DNA of 64,000 nt from Nakamurella deserti (GTDB taxonomy: Bacteria; Actinomycetota; Actinomycetes; Mycobacteriales; Nakamurellaceae). Position numbers and translations under genes: made by a program. Shown in pieces: positions 24,919 through 32,100 of this stretch. The stretch is from contig NZ_QCXS01000003.1 in assembly GCF_003260015.1 (NCBI RefSeq), positions 362,315-426,314 on the forward strand. Reading direction: 5' to 3'. Each line of letters starts with the position of its first letter. The stretch's first letter is position 1. The notes beneath the pieces were generated by a model that saw only the letters and a list, made by a program, of their open reading frames with translations, was not told the DNA's origin and searched no databases.

Positions 24919-26391
24919 ATGAGTGACCAGCGGCGTCTCCTCACCCGCGGCTCCGTGGTCCTGCGACCGGATCCGACGCGCGTCATCGCCAAGCTCTTCC
25001 TGCCCGGCCAGGAGCTCGTGGCCAGCGGCGTCTCCCGCGCCGACGCGGTGATCGCCCGCGCGCTGGCCATCCCGGAGGACGAGGTCGACGCGCTGCTGGC
25101 CGACATCGTCGACCGCTTCGGCGGACGGCACCACGACCTGCCGGCGGTGTTCGACGAACACTGCGCGATGATCTCGCACCACCTGCCGGACGGCGCCGAG
25201 CCGAGCGAGGGGCGACGACGGCTGATCGGCGCCTACTGCACCCAGGAGTTCGCCGTCGAGGCGGCGGCGTTGTTCAACCCGTCGATGGTCCGCCACCCCG
25301 ATCAGAGCGGACTCCCCGACGGCGCCCTGCGGTACGCGATGAGCGTCCGGGCCGTCGGCGAGGGCCACGTCTCCAGCATCGAGTTCCGCACCGGTGTGAT
25401 CACCGCGGAAGGGGTCACCGTCGACGACCCCGGTCGCCGGATGGTCACCGGACGGGCCGCACCCGCCGAGATGAACCGCGACCGCCTGCGGGACGCGCTC
25501 TCCCTGGACCACGACGACGCCGACGCCGCCGACCCGGTGCTGCGTCTGCTCCGCACGTCGTTCAGCGCGACCCGGATCGAGGACGCCGTCGCCGACGCCC
25601 GCCACCAGGGCTTCACCGGCGCCGCCAACGACGCCGTCGTCGAACGCATCCGGCGGATCGCGCGGGGTCACTACCGTCTGGAGTTCCCCGCCGGGCCGCC
25701 GCTGTCCGAGCGGGTCATCTACCCCACCGGGGAGTCCGAACGGCAGGGCATGGAGGACGCCCGCTTCACGCTGTTCACCGCCGACGACGGCACCCGCTCC
25801 TACGTCGGCACGTACACCGCCTTCGACGGCCGCGAGATCTCCCCCCGGCTGATCCGCACCGACGACTTCAGCTGCTTCGAGATCAGCCCGCTGATCGGAC
25901 CGGCCGCGACCAACAAGGGGATGGCGCTGTTTCCCCGCACCGTGGGCGGGCGTCATCTGGCGCTGTCCCGCTGGGACCGCGAGAGCATCACGCTGGCCAC
26001 CTCCCCCGACGGCCACCGCTGGGACATCGGCCCGATCGTCCAGCGACCGACCCAGCCGTGGGAGCTGATCCAGCTCGGCAACTGCGGGCCGCCGATCGAG
26101 ACGCCGGCCGGCTGGCTCGTCCTCACCCACGGCGTCGGTGCCGTCCGGACGTACGGGATCGGAGCGCTGTTGCTGGACCTGGACGACCCGACGACCCTGA
26201 TCGGTGCGCTCCCGGAACCGCTGCTCACCGCCGACGCCGACGAGCGCGACGGGTACGTGCCCAACGTCGTCTACTCGTGCGGAGCGCTCGTGCACGGCGA
26301 CCGACTGGTCCTGCCGTACGGCTGCAGCGACTCCTCCATCCGGATCGCCACCGTCGACCTCCCCGCCCTGCTCGACCGTCTCACCGCCTGA
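24919..26391 (+). CDS. GH130-family glycosidase/phosphorylase
   Basis: This 490-residue protein has a helical N-terminal extension of about 170 residues (FNPSMVRHPDQSGLPDGALR near residue 118) and a five-bladed beta-propeller. Propeller motifs include GMEDARFTLF (near 282), TNKGMALFPR, LSRWDRESI and the C-terminal YVPNVVYSCGALVHGDRLVLPYG. GH130 enzymes act on beta-mannosides, either as mannoside phosphorylases or as hydrolases. Which applies here cannot be decided. It lies in an operon with GT4 and the toroid-like protein, so it may trim, recycle or build the same glycan. Confidence 0.88.
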   Translation: MSDQRRLLTRGSVVLRPDPTRVIAKLFLPGQELVASGVSRADAVIARALAIPEDEVDALLADIVDRFGGRHHDLPAVFDEHCAMISHHLPDGAEPSEGRRRLIGAYCTQEFAVEAAALFNPSMVRHPDQSGLPDGALRYAMSVRAVGEGHVSSIEFRTGVITAEGVTVDDPGRRMVTGRAAPAEMNRDRLRDALSLDHDDADAADPVLRLLRTSFSATRIEDAVADARHQGFTGAANDAVVERIRRIARGHYRLEFPAGPPLSERVIYPTGESERQGMEDARFTLFTADDGTRSYVGTYTAFDGREISPRLIRTDDFSCFEISPLIGPAATNKGMALFPRTVGGRHLALSRWDRESITLATSPDGHRWDIGPIVQRPTQPWELIQLGNCGPPIETPAGWLVLTHGVGAVRTYGIGALLLDLDDPTTLIGALPEPLLTADADERDGYVPNVVYSCGALVHGDRLVLPYGCSDSSIRIATVDLPALLDRLTA

Positions 26392-26410
26392 CCCGCCCTA
26401 CGGTGGGGCG

Positions 26411-27262
26411 ATGAACCGCAGAGCCGCCGGTGCCGCGGCGCTGCTGCTCGCGTTCGTGCTGGTGCTCGCGGTGCGGGCGGTGGGCCACCCCGGCCTGCCC
26501 GGTTCGGCGACCGCAGCCCCGTTGCCCGGGCCGCCGCCCGTCGGGGCGTGCCTGCTGCTCACCGACGGCCGACCCGCCGTCGTCGACTGCGTCGCGCCCC
26601 ACGACCTGGAGGTGACCGCCGGGGTCTCCGCCGACGCCACCCCGCCGACGCTGTCGCAGTGCGACGCGCGGACCGCCGGGTACCTGCCGCCGGTCGTGGT
26701 CGACGACTGGCTTCTCCCACTCGAGGTGCGCACCACGGTCGTGCCGGCACCACCCGGGCAGCGGTCGGCCGACCGGGGCTGGCAGGTCTGCGCCGTGCGT
26801 CCGGACACCGGGGAGCGATTCGCCGGCTCCGTCCGCGGCATGACCCTCGAGACCTTCCGGGGCGACGTCGTCGGCCGCTGCTCCGACGACCCCACCGGTC
26901 CGGCGGTGCCGTGCGGGGATCCGCACGCCGCCGAGCTGCTGGGCACCACCGACCGCAGCTACCCCGACGTCGACCTGGGCGGCGTCTACCTCGGGGTGGC
27001 GCTCAACGCGGGCAGCGTGCCCGACGCGGTCGGCGCGGACCTGGACGCCCGCTGCACCGCGTTGGCCGGGCGGTTGACCGACAGCGACGACCCCACCTAC
27101 GACGGGCAGCTCGACCTGCGGGTACAGGTGCTGACCGTGGTGCCGACGGACGTCCCGGGGACCATCCGGGTGTACGCCTCCTGCGTGGCCGCCGGGCCGC
27201 CCGGCCGGGCGTTGACCGCGTCGGTCGTCGGTCTCGGTCCGGGTCCTCTGCCGTTGGACTGA
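26411..27262 (+). CDS. Septum-formation-family (PF13845-like) exported protein
   Basis: This 283-residue protein has one N-terminal hydrophobic helix (ALLLAFVLVLAVRAV) that acts as a signal or anchor. Two repeats of the Septum_form pattern follow: GACLL...VVDCVAPHDLEV near residue 47 and GRCSD...VPCGDPHAAEL near residue 157. Each has a Cys pair and a PH motif. The family is found in actinobacteria, and its exact role in septation is poorly known. ATG 26411 has GGTGGGG upstream. Three decayed copies of its last 22 bases follow the stop. Confidence 0.8.
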   Translation: MNRRAAGAAALLLAFVLVLAVRAVGHPGLPGSATAAPLPGPPPVGACLLLTDGRPAVVDCVAPHDLEVTAGVSADATPPTLSQCDARTAGYLPPVVVDDWLLPLEVRTTVVPAPPGQRSADRGWQVCAVRPDTGERFAGSVRGMTLETFRGDVVGRCSDDPTGPAVPCGDPHAAELLGTTDRSYPDVDLGGVYLGVALNAGSVPDAVGADLDARCTALAGRLTDSDDPTYDGQLDLRVQVLTVVPTDVPGTIRVYASCVAAGPPGRALTASVVGLGPGPLPLD

Positions 27263-27371
27263 ACCGGTGTTCGATCCCGGGCCCTGCCGATGCACCGAGC
27301 CGGCGGTCGGCCCCGGGCCCCCTGCCGATGGACCGAGCGGTCCCCGCTCCCCTGCCGATGCACCGAGCCGG
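27246..27371 (+). repeat. Copies of the septum-formation gene end after its stop
   Basis: The gene tail CCTCTGCCGTTGGACTGA(ACCGG) at 27246-27267 recurs as CCCTGCCGATGCACCGAGC (27282), CCCTGCCGATGGACCGAGC (27320) and CCCTGCCGATGCACCGAGC (27350). The spacings are 36, 38 and 30 bases. All copies lie between the stop and the convergent acetyltransferase gene. Confidence 0.7.
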
Positions 27372-27374
27372 CCG

Positions 27375-27686
27375 TCAGCTCACCGACGCCCGGTGGTGCT
27401 CGTCGACGACGTCCAGGTAGTCGGGGTGCTTGCGGATCCAGCCGGCGATGAACGGGCAGAGCGGGATCGCGTGCCGACCGGTGTGCCGGACGTCGTCCAG
27501 GGCGGCCCGGGCCAGCGCCGACCCGACGCCGCGGCCCTCCCAGACCGGGTCGACCTCGGTGTGGGTGAACACCACCCGGCCGTCGTGGAAGCGGTAGTAG
27601 GCACCGCCGGCGGGTCGGCCGTCCACGGTCACGGCGTAGCGGGAGTGGTCCGGGTCGTCGGTGACGGCGATAGCGAGGTCGGTCAC
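27375..27686 (-). CDS. Small GNAT-family N-acetyltransferase (YidJ type)
   Basis: The protein has 103 residues, the size of the single-domain Gcn5-related family with a C-terminal CPFIAGWIRKHPDYLDVV signature. The acetyl-CoA loop VWEGRGVGSALARAAL is at about residues 49-64. Its GTG start overlaps the DUF1275 stop (GTGA), so both are in one operon. Its substrate is unknown. Confidence 0.88.
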   Translation of the reverse strand: MTDLAIAVTDDPDHSRYAVTVDGRPAGGAYYRFHDGRVVFTHTEVDPVWEGRGVGSALARAALDDVRHTGRHAIPLCPFIAGWIRKHPDYLDVVDEHHRASVS

Positions 27687-28417
27687 GGGGCGTCCTTCCG
27701 GTCGGGAGCGACCGGCCGGCGGGACCGCCGGCCGGAGAGGGCGCCGCCGGAGGTGGCGGCGGCGAGCAGGACGAGGACCAGGCCGAGCCCGGCGGGAACG
27801 CCCACGTGCAGCACCAGCAGCGCACCGACGACCGCGCCGGCGAACATCGCGGTCACGGCCAGCAGCCGGCGGGCCGCACCGGCCCGGTGGCCGGTGCGCA
27901 GGTCCGCAGCCAGTCCGGTGAGCGTCATCGTCAGCACGGTGGTGGTCAGATCGGGGACGGCGAGTCTGCGGGCGACGGCATTCTGAGCGCCCATGGCGAG
28001 TGCGGCGCAGGCGGCCACCAGCACGGCCGAAGTGTTGCCGGGCTCCACGGTGGTCACCGCGGCGACGACCAACGCGACGGCGACCAGCACGCACTCCACG
28101 GCGCAGGTCACCGTCAGCAACCGCGGCCGGTCCGCCGGGATCCGGTGCACCAGCTCGCCGCCCAGCCAGGCACCGGCCAGGAAGCCGACCAGCGCCGCGA
28201 GTGACGCCAGCAGCGCGAAGCCCGGGGCACCGGCCAACGCGAACCCGAGAAAGACGACGTTGCCGGTCATGTTGGCGACGAACACCCGGCCGAGGGCGAG
28301 CACACTCACCGCGTCGATCACCCCGGTGGCCACCGTCAGGATCACCAGCAGGGCGGGCAGTGCGCCGTGCGCGGGATCGCGCACCAGGCCGCGGAACAGG
28401 CCCGGACGCTGCGGCAC
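27683..28417 (-). CDS. DUF1275 (YoaK-type) membrane protein
   Basis: This 244-residue integral membrane protein has about six hydrophobic helices. It contains the family motif GVIDAVSVLALGRVFVANMT (glycine, aspartate and MTGN) at residues 32-53 and QNAVARRL with TTTVLTMT after the fourth helix. The family is transporter-like and uncharacterised. GTG 28417 has GGGGGAGG upstream. The gene is coupled to the downstream GNAT protein. Confidence 0.88.
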   Translation of the reverse strand: MPQRPGLFRGLVRDPAHGALPALLVILTVATGVIDAVSVLALGRVFVANMTGNVVFLGFALAGAPGFALLASLAALVGFLAGAWLGGELVHRIPADRPRLLTVTCAVECVLVAVALVVAAVTTVEPGNTSAVLVAACAALAMGAQNAVARRLAVPDLTTTVLTMTLTGLAADLRTGHRAGAARRLLAVTAMFAGAVVGALLVLHVGVPAGLGLVLVLLAAATSGGALSGRRSRRPVAPDRKDAP

Positions 28418-28444
28418 GGCGCCTCCCCCTGACGGTCCCGCACA

Positions 28445-28864
28445 ATGGGTGCGGTGTCGGTGCTGCTGGTGGTCCATCTGCTGTTCACCGCGGCCTACGC
28501 CGGGTTCCAGTGGACCGTACAGGTGGTGGTCTACCGGCAGTTCGGGCTGGTCCCGGCGGCCGCCTTCACCGCGTTCGAGGCCGCCCATCAGCGTCGGGTG
28601 ACCTACGTGGTGGGTCCGCTCTTCGCCGGCCAGGCGATCACGTCGGCCGGGTTGCTGATCGCCGGCGACGGCGCGCTCCGCTTCGTCTCCATCGGGCTGT
28701 TCGCCGCTGTGCTGGGCGTCACCGGGCTGCTGGCCGTACCCCTGCACCGGCGGCTGTCGACGGGCTTCGACGCGGCCACGCACCGCTGCCTGCTGCGGGT
28801 CGATCTGGTCCGCGCCGGCCTCGCGACGGTCAACGCGATCGTGGCGGCGGCACTGCTGCGGTGA
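28445..28864 (+). CDS. Small four-helix membrane protein, unknown
   Basis: This 139-residue protein has four predicted membrane helices: residues 4-22, a second starting near 55, a third near 78-98 and a fourth near 120-138. A conserved-looking FEAAHQRRVTYVVGP segment lies between the first two. I do not recognise a family; it resembles DUF1772- or DUF4149-like four-helix proteins. It is divergent from the DUF1275-GNAT pair and precedes the AlaRS paralog by 61 bases on the same strand, so the two could be co-transcribed. Confidence 0.75.
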   Translation: MGAVSVLLVVHLLFTAAYAGFQWTVQVVVYRQFGLVPAAAFTAFEAAHQRRVTYVVGPLFAGQAITSAGLLIAGDGALRFVSIGLFAAVLGVTGLLAVPLHRRLSTGFDAATHRCLLRVDLVRAGLATVNAIVAAALLR

Positions 28865-28925
28865 CCCGATCCGGGGATCCCGGGTTTCCCGACGGACCCC
28901 GCCGGCCGTGTGTCACCATCCGTGC

Positions 28926-30323
28926 ATGGACGCCGACCGCATCAGGACCCTGTTCCTCGAGTTCATGGCCGAGAACGGCCACGTGATCATCCCGCGCGCA
29001 CCCCTGGTGCCGGCCGACGACCCGAGCACCCTGTTCACCGGGAGCGGCATGCAGCCGCTGCTGCCGTACCTGCTCGGCGCCGAGCACCCGGCCGGGCAGC
29101 GGCTGGCCGACAGCCAGACGTGCCTGCGCGCCCAGGACATCGAGGAGGTCGGCGACAACCGGCACACCACGTTCTTCGAGATGCTGGGCAACTGGAGCCT
29201 CGGCGACTACTTCAAGCGAGAGCAGATCCGTCAGGTGTGGACGTTCCTCACCGACCGGGTCGGCCTGGACCCGGAACGCATCTACGTCACCTGCTTCATC
29301 GGTGACGAGGCGCACGGCATCGGAAAGGACACCGAGGCCGCCGCCATCTGGACCGAGCTGTTCACCGCCGCCGGCATCAGCGCCGGCACCGCCGAGGTCG
29401 GGACCGAGGAGCACGCCGCCGCGGTCGGCACCGGCGGCGCGCGGATCGCCTTCTACGGCAAGAAGAACTGGTGGTGCCGGGGCGGCTCGGCGGAGCACAT
29501 GCCGGTCGGCGAGCCCGGCGGGCCCGACTCGGAGATGTTCTACCTGTTCCCGGAGGTCGAACACGACCCCGCCTACGGCGAGCACTGCCACCAGAACTGC
29601 GACTGCGGCCGGTTCATCGAGATCGGCAACTCGGTGTTCATGGAGTACCGCCGCACCGCCGACGGGTTCGAGCCGCTGCCCCGCCGGAACGTCGACTTCG
29701 GCGGCGGGCTCGCCCGGATCGCGGCCGCGTCGATGGGCACCTCGGACGTGTTCCGGATCAGCCTGCTGTGGCCGATCGTGGCCCGGTTGGAGGAGCTGTC
29801 CGGGAAGAGCTACGAGGAGGCAACGGCGTCGATGCGCATCGTCGCCGACCACCTGAGGGGTGCGACGTTCCTGGCCGCCGACGGGGTGCGACCGAGCAAC
29901 AAGGCGCAGGGCTACGTGATGCGCCGGCTGGTCCGGCGGGCCGTCCGCTACGCCTTCGACCTGGGCCTCGAGCAGGACTTCCTGCCCCGCATCGTCCCCA
30001 CCGTCGTCGGCATCTACGAGCACTCCTACCCGGAGCTGCACCGGCACGAGGCCGAGATCGTCGCCGTCCTGGTCAAGGAGGAGAAGGCGTTCCGCCGCAG
30101 CCTGACCAAGGGGCTCAAGCAGCTGCGCGGACTGCGCCGCACGGGCGCGACCGGGTCCGACCTGTTCACTCTGCACGACACCTTCGGCTTCCCGGTCGAG
30201 CTGTCGACCGAGGAGGCCGGCCGGAGCGGCGTCACCCTGTCCGTGGACTGGCAGGCCGAGTTCGACGCGGCGATGGAGGACCAGCGGCTGCGTTCGCGCG
30301 GAGCCTCCGTCATGCATCCGTGA
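28926..30323 (+). CDS. Truncated alanyl-tRNA synthetase paralog (no editing or C-Ala domain)
   Basis: The 465-residue class II protein covers only the aminoacylation and tRNA-recognition parts of AlaRS; full enzymes have about 880 residues. Motif 2 is RHTTFFEMLGNWSLGDYFK (79-97). Motif 3 is GGGLARI (259-265), with Ala where AlaRS usually has Glu. GYVMRRLVRRAVRY (329-342) and LHDTFGFPVEL (416-426) match AlaRS. The chain ends at FDAAMEDQRLRSR, where the AlaRS catalytic fragment ends. An HCHQNCDCGRF cluster (220-230) with a nearby His/Cys set may bind metal. ATG 28926 starts at the conserved region. A tRNA-like RNA gene follows 58 bases after the stop. I infer that it aminoacylates that RNA; translation use is unlikely because no editing domain is present. 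Confidence 0.9.
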   Translation: MDADRIRTLFLEFMAENGHVIIPRAPLVPADDPSTLFTGSGMQPLLPYLLGAEHPAGQRLADSQTCLRAQDIEEVGDNRHTTFFEMLGNWSLGDYFKREQIRQVWTFLTDRVGLDPERIYVTCFIGDEAHGIGKDTEAAAIWTELFTAAGISAGTAEVGTEEHAAAVGTGGARIAFYGKKNWWCRGGSAEHMPVGEPGGPDSEMFYLFPEVEHDPAYGEHCHQNCDCGRFIEIGNSVFMEYRRTADGFEPLPRRNVDFGGGLARIAAASMGTSDVFRISLLWPIVARLEELSGKSYEEATASMRIVADHLRGATFLAADGVRPSNKAQGYVMRRLVRRAVRYAFDLGLEQDFLPRIVPTVVGIYEHSYPELHRHEAEIVAVLVKEEKAFRRSLTKGLKQLRGLRRTGATGSDLFTLHDTFGFPVELSTEEAGRSGVTLSVDWQAEFDAAMEDQRLRSRGASVMHP

Positions 30324-30328
30324 CCGGT

Positions 30329-30360
30329 CTGCGCGGCCGGGTTGCCAACCGGTCGCGCAG
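30329..30360 (+). terminator. Long hairpin after the AlaRS paralog
   Basis: CTGCGCG pairs with CGCGCAG, a G-T pair follows, then CCGG/CCGG and TT/AA around a GCC loop with one bulged G. This gives about 14 stem pairs beginning 5 bases after the stop. It probably ends or protects the synthetase mRNA. It overlaps the -35 box of the following RNA gene. Confidence 0.6.
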
Positions 30361-30371
30361 ATGGGTAGTGT
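30342..30371 (+). promoter_or_regulatory. Sigma70-like promoter of the tRNA-like RNA
   Basis: TTGCCA (30342-30347, one mismatch to TTGACA), an 18-base spacer and TAGTGT (30366-30371, matching TAnnnT) lie in front of the RNA. The predicted first base of the RNA, G30382, is 11 bases past the -10 box. The transcript may therefore start at or a few bases before the mature 5-prime end. Confidence 0.55.
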
Positions 30372-30381
30372 TGCGCCCCTC

Positions 30382-30435
30382 GGGGGATGCGCACTTGGGG
30401 CGCCTCGCTAGGTTCAAGTCCTAGGTCCTCCACCA
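30382..30435 (+). ncRNA. 54-nt tRNA-like RNA with G3:U70 acceptor stem, T-arm and CCA; no normal anticodon arm
   Basis: GGGGGAT (30382-30388) pairs over all seven positions with GTCCTCC (30425-30431). The third pair is G:U, the identity element of tRNA-Ala. A73 (30432) and an encoded CCA (30433-30435) follow. The T-arm is canonical: stem CTAGG/CCTAG (30408-30412 and 30420-30424) and loop TTCAAGT. Only 19 bases lie between the acceptor and T-arms. They can form a 4-base GCGC stem with a 7-base loop ACTTGGG, which lacks U33. D and anticodon arms are therefore missing or reduced to one tiny arm. It lies 58 bases after an AlaRS-like gene and has its own promoter and terminator. AlaRS is known to charge minihelices through G3:U70, so charging with alanine is plausible; its role is unknown. 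Confidence 0.75.
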
Positions 30436-30438
30436 CCT

Positions 30439-30480
30439 CGAGAACCGCTCCCCGCTCCGGCGGGGGGCGGTTCTCGTGTT
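30439..30480 (+). terminator. Intrinsic terminator of the tRNA-like RNA
   Basis: A 17-pair stem (30439-30455 with 30460-30476, one T-G pair) and a TCCG loop are followed by TGTTT. It begins 3 bases after the CCA and cleanly ends the RNA unit. The bases from 30481 to 30581 show no gene. Confidence 0.85.
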
Positions 30481-30581
30481 TCCGGGGCCGTCGCCCGGGT
30501 CCCGGGTCGTCCACCGCCGGCATGGGACGCACCGCAGCCCCGGACCCTGTGGCCCCGGGCTGCCGGGCGGGTGACCCGGGC

Positions 30582-31829
30582 CTACCCGTCGGTCTTCGGC
30601 GCCTTGTCGGCGGTCGGGACCTGCTCCTGCAGATCGGCGATCTTCTGCGGATCCTGCGCCTCCATCCAGGCGATGACGTCCTGGTAGGTCGTGCAGATCG
30701 TCTCCGGCTGTCCGCAGGTCTCCTTCATGAACTGCTCGGCCGCCGGGTTGAACGAGTTGCCGTTCCAGTCGTTGAAGTGGTTGGCGATCAGGATGGGCGC
30801 CCGGTTGTCGTGGTAGGCCTGCTGGTACATGAAGCGGTAGGTGTCCAGCACGAGCTGGGTGAGCTGCGGCTGGGTCTCCGGCTGCTCCTGGGCCTCGTTG
30901 AACTTGTACCAGAAGTTGTAGTCCATGGCCTTGACCAGCGGTGAGTAGCCGGCGTCGGCGAACGCCTGGGAGTAGATGGTGGGGATCGGGAACTGCCAGA
31001 TCCCGTTCTCCTTGGTCGGCCACGAGATGCCGGTGTACGGGCTCTCGCCCGAGGTGTCGTAGGTCATGCCGTGCGACTGCCAGGACGGGATCAACTGGTC
31101 GAACTGGCCGGCCAGGCACGGGGTGCGGCCGCCCTTGACCTCCTCGACCGGGATCTTGAGGTCGGGACCGTCGGTGATCCCGTTGACCGCCTTGTAGTCG
31201 GTGAACCAGCTCAGGAACTGGTCGAGCTCGCTGTTCCACTCCGCGGTCGACCAGTTGGCGCCCAGCTCGCAGAAGTGCCCGTTGTAGTGGGTGCCGACCT
31301 CGTTGCCCAGCGCGTAGAAGTTGTTCAGGTCGTCGACGCGCTGGATGACCTCGGCCCGGTCGCCGCCGAAGCCGATGGACGACGTACCGGGCGTGGTGCC
31401 GGGCGCGGCGTAGGCGTCGGCGTGGTCGTCGGTGAGCAGGTAGGTGCCCGACAGGAAGCCGGTGAAGCGGCTGTCGGTGGGAGCGGCCGCGGCGAGGAAC
31501 TCCTGCATCTTGCTGTGGCTGCCGGCGCCGTCGAAGGAGAAGATGACGAACTGCGGGACCTTGGTGCCCTTGGGGATCTTGTCCATCGGGACGTTCGAGG
31601 GCTTCGGGGTGATCCAGCGGTCGTCGGTGATCTCGGCCTGCGGTACCGCCCCGTCCGGGAGCGGCGCCGCCGACGCCTCGTCCACGCTCTCCGCCTGCGG
31701 CGCGGGCGGCGGCGTGGTGCCGGACAGTCCGGTCGCCGACGTCGCGCTCGACGTCTGCGCGATCAGCACCCCGGTGACGACGGTCAGGATCACCGCGGCC
31801 ACCAGGCCGGCCAGTCGTCCTCGGTTCAC
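30582..31829 (-). CDS. Exported polysaccharide deacetylase-like protein
   Basis: This 415-residue protein has an N-terminal hydrophobic helix (LAGLVAAVILTVVTGVLIA) that acts as an anchor or signal, then a Pro/Ala-rich linker. The NodB-like domain starts at VPQFVIFSFDGAGSH (near residue 91), with the metal/base aspartate in FDGAG. The zinc-type motif is THYNGHF near residue 177. The long insertions are typical of actinobacterial secreted relatives. It would act on cell-wall or extracellular glycans. GTG 31829 has GGGAGGG upstream. It is convergent with the tRNA-like RNA gene. Confidence 0.8.
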   Translation of the reverse strand: MNRGRLAGLVAAVILTVVTGVLIAQTSSATSATGLSGTTPPPAPQAESVDEASAAPLPDGAVPQAEITDDRWITPKPSNVPMDKIPKGTKVPQFVIFSFDGAGSHSKMQEFLAAAAPTDSRFTGFLSGTYLLTDDHADAYAAPGTTPGTSSIGFGGDRAEVIQRVDDLNNFYALGNEVGTHYNGHFCELGANWSTAEWNSELDQFLSWFTDYKAVNGITDGPDLKIPVEEVKGGRTPCLAGQFDQLIPSWQSHGMTYDTSGESPYTGISWPTKENGIWQFPIPTIYSQAFADAGYSPLVKAMDYNFWYKFNEAQEQPETQPQLTQLVLDTYRFMYQQAYHDNRAPILIANHFNDWNGNSFNPAAEQFMKETCGQPETICTTYQDVIAWMEAQDPQKIADLQEQVPTADKAPKTDG

Positions 31830-31960
31830 AGCTGCACCCTCCCGCGGCCGCCCGGCGTTCGGCGGGTGGTGTCGCCACCCGCGTCCGCGTCCAGAATCGC
31901 AGGTCAGCGCGCCCGTCCGGGGTGGACGCGCCGACCACGGCGGTGGCGGGCACCGGACGA

Positions 31961-32100
31961 TCAGCCCAGGGCCTCGACCTCGGTGAGCACGGCGGCGCCA
32001 AGGGCCGCGGCGGCGGTGGGTGCGGGTCGCTAAGCCCAGGGCCTCGACCTCGGCGAGCACGTTGGCGCCAAGGGCCACGGCGGCGGTGGGCGCGGGTCGA
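31961..32100 (-). repeat. Two 70-bp copies of the aspartate decarboxylase gene end
   Basis: The motif TCAGCCCAGGGC (stop codon plus last codons on the minus strand) recurs exactly every 70 bases at 31961, 32031 (as TAAGCCCAGG) and 32101, where it is the real gene end. Translated, the outer copy reads AALGAAVLTEVEALG-stop against AAVGTAVLAVVDALG-stop in the gene. The copies are therefore diverged duplications of the last 23 or so codons. The rest of 31830-31960 shows nothing. Confidence 0.85.

Noticed and set aside
30275-30281. GGAGGAC as an alternative 5-prime acceptor strand for the tRNA-like RNA
   Set aside because: It matches GTCCTCC perfectly but lies in conserved AlaRS codons (MEDQR) and would give a 158-nt RNA. 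GGGGGAT at 30382 pairs fully with a tRNA-like geometry and its own promoter.
31961-32100. 70-bp repeats as a CRISPR array or mobile-element ends
   Set aside because: The units have no variable spacers and no transposase or inverted ends; they align with the gene's own last codons.
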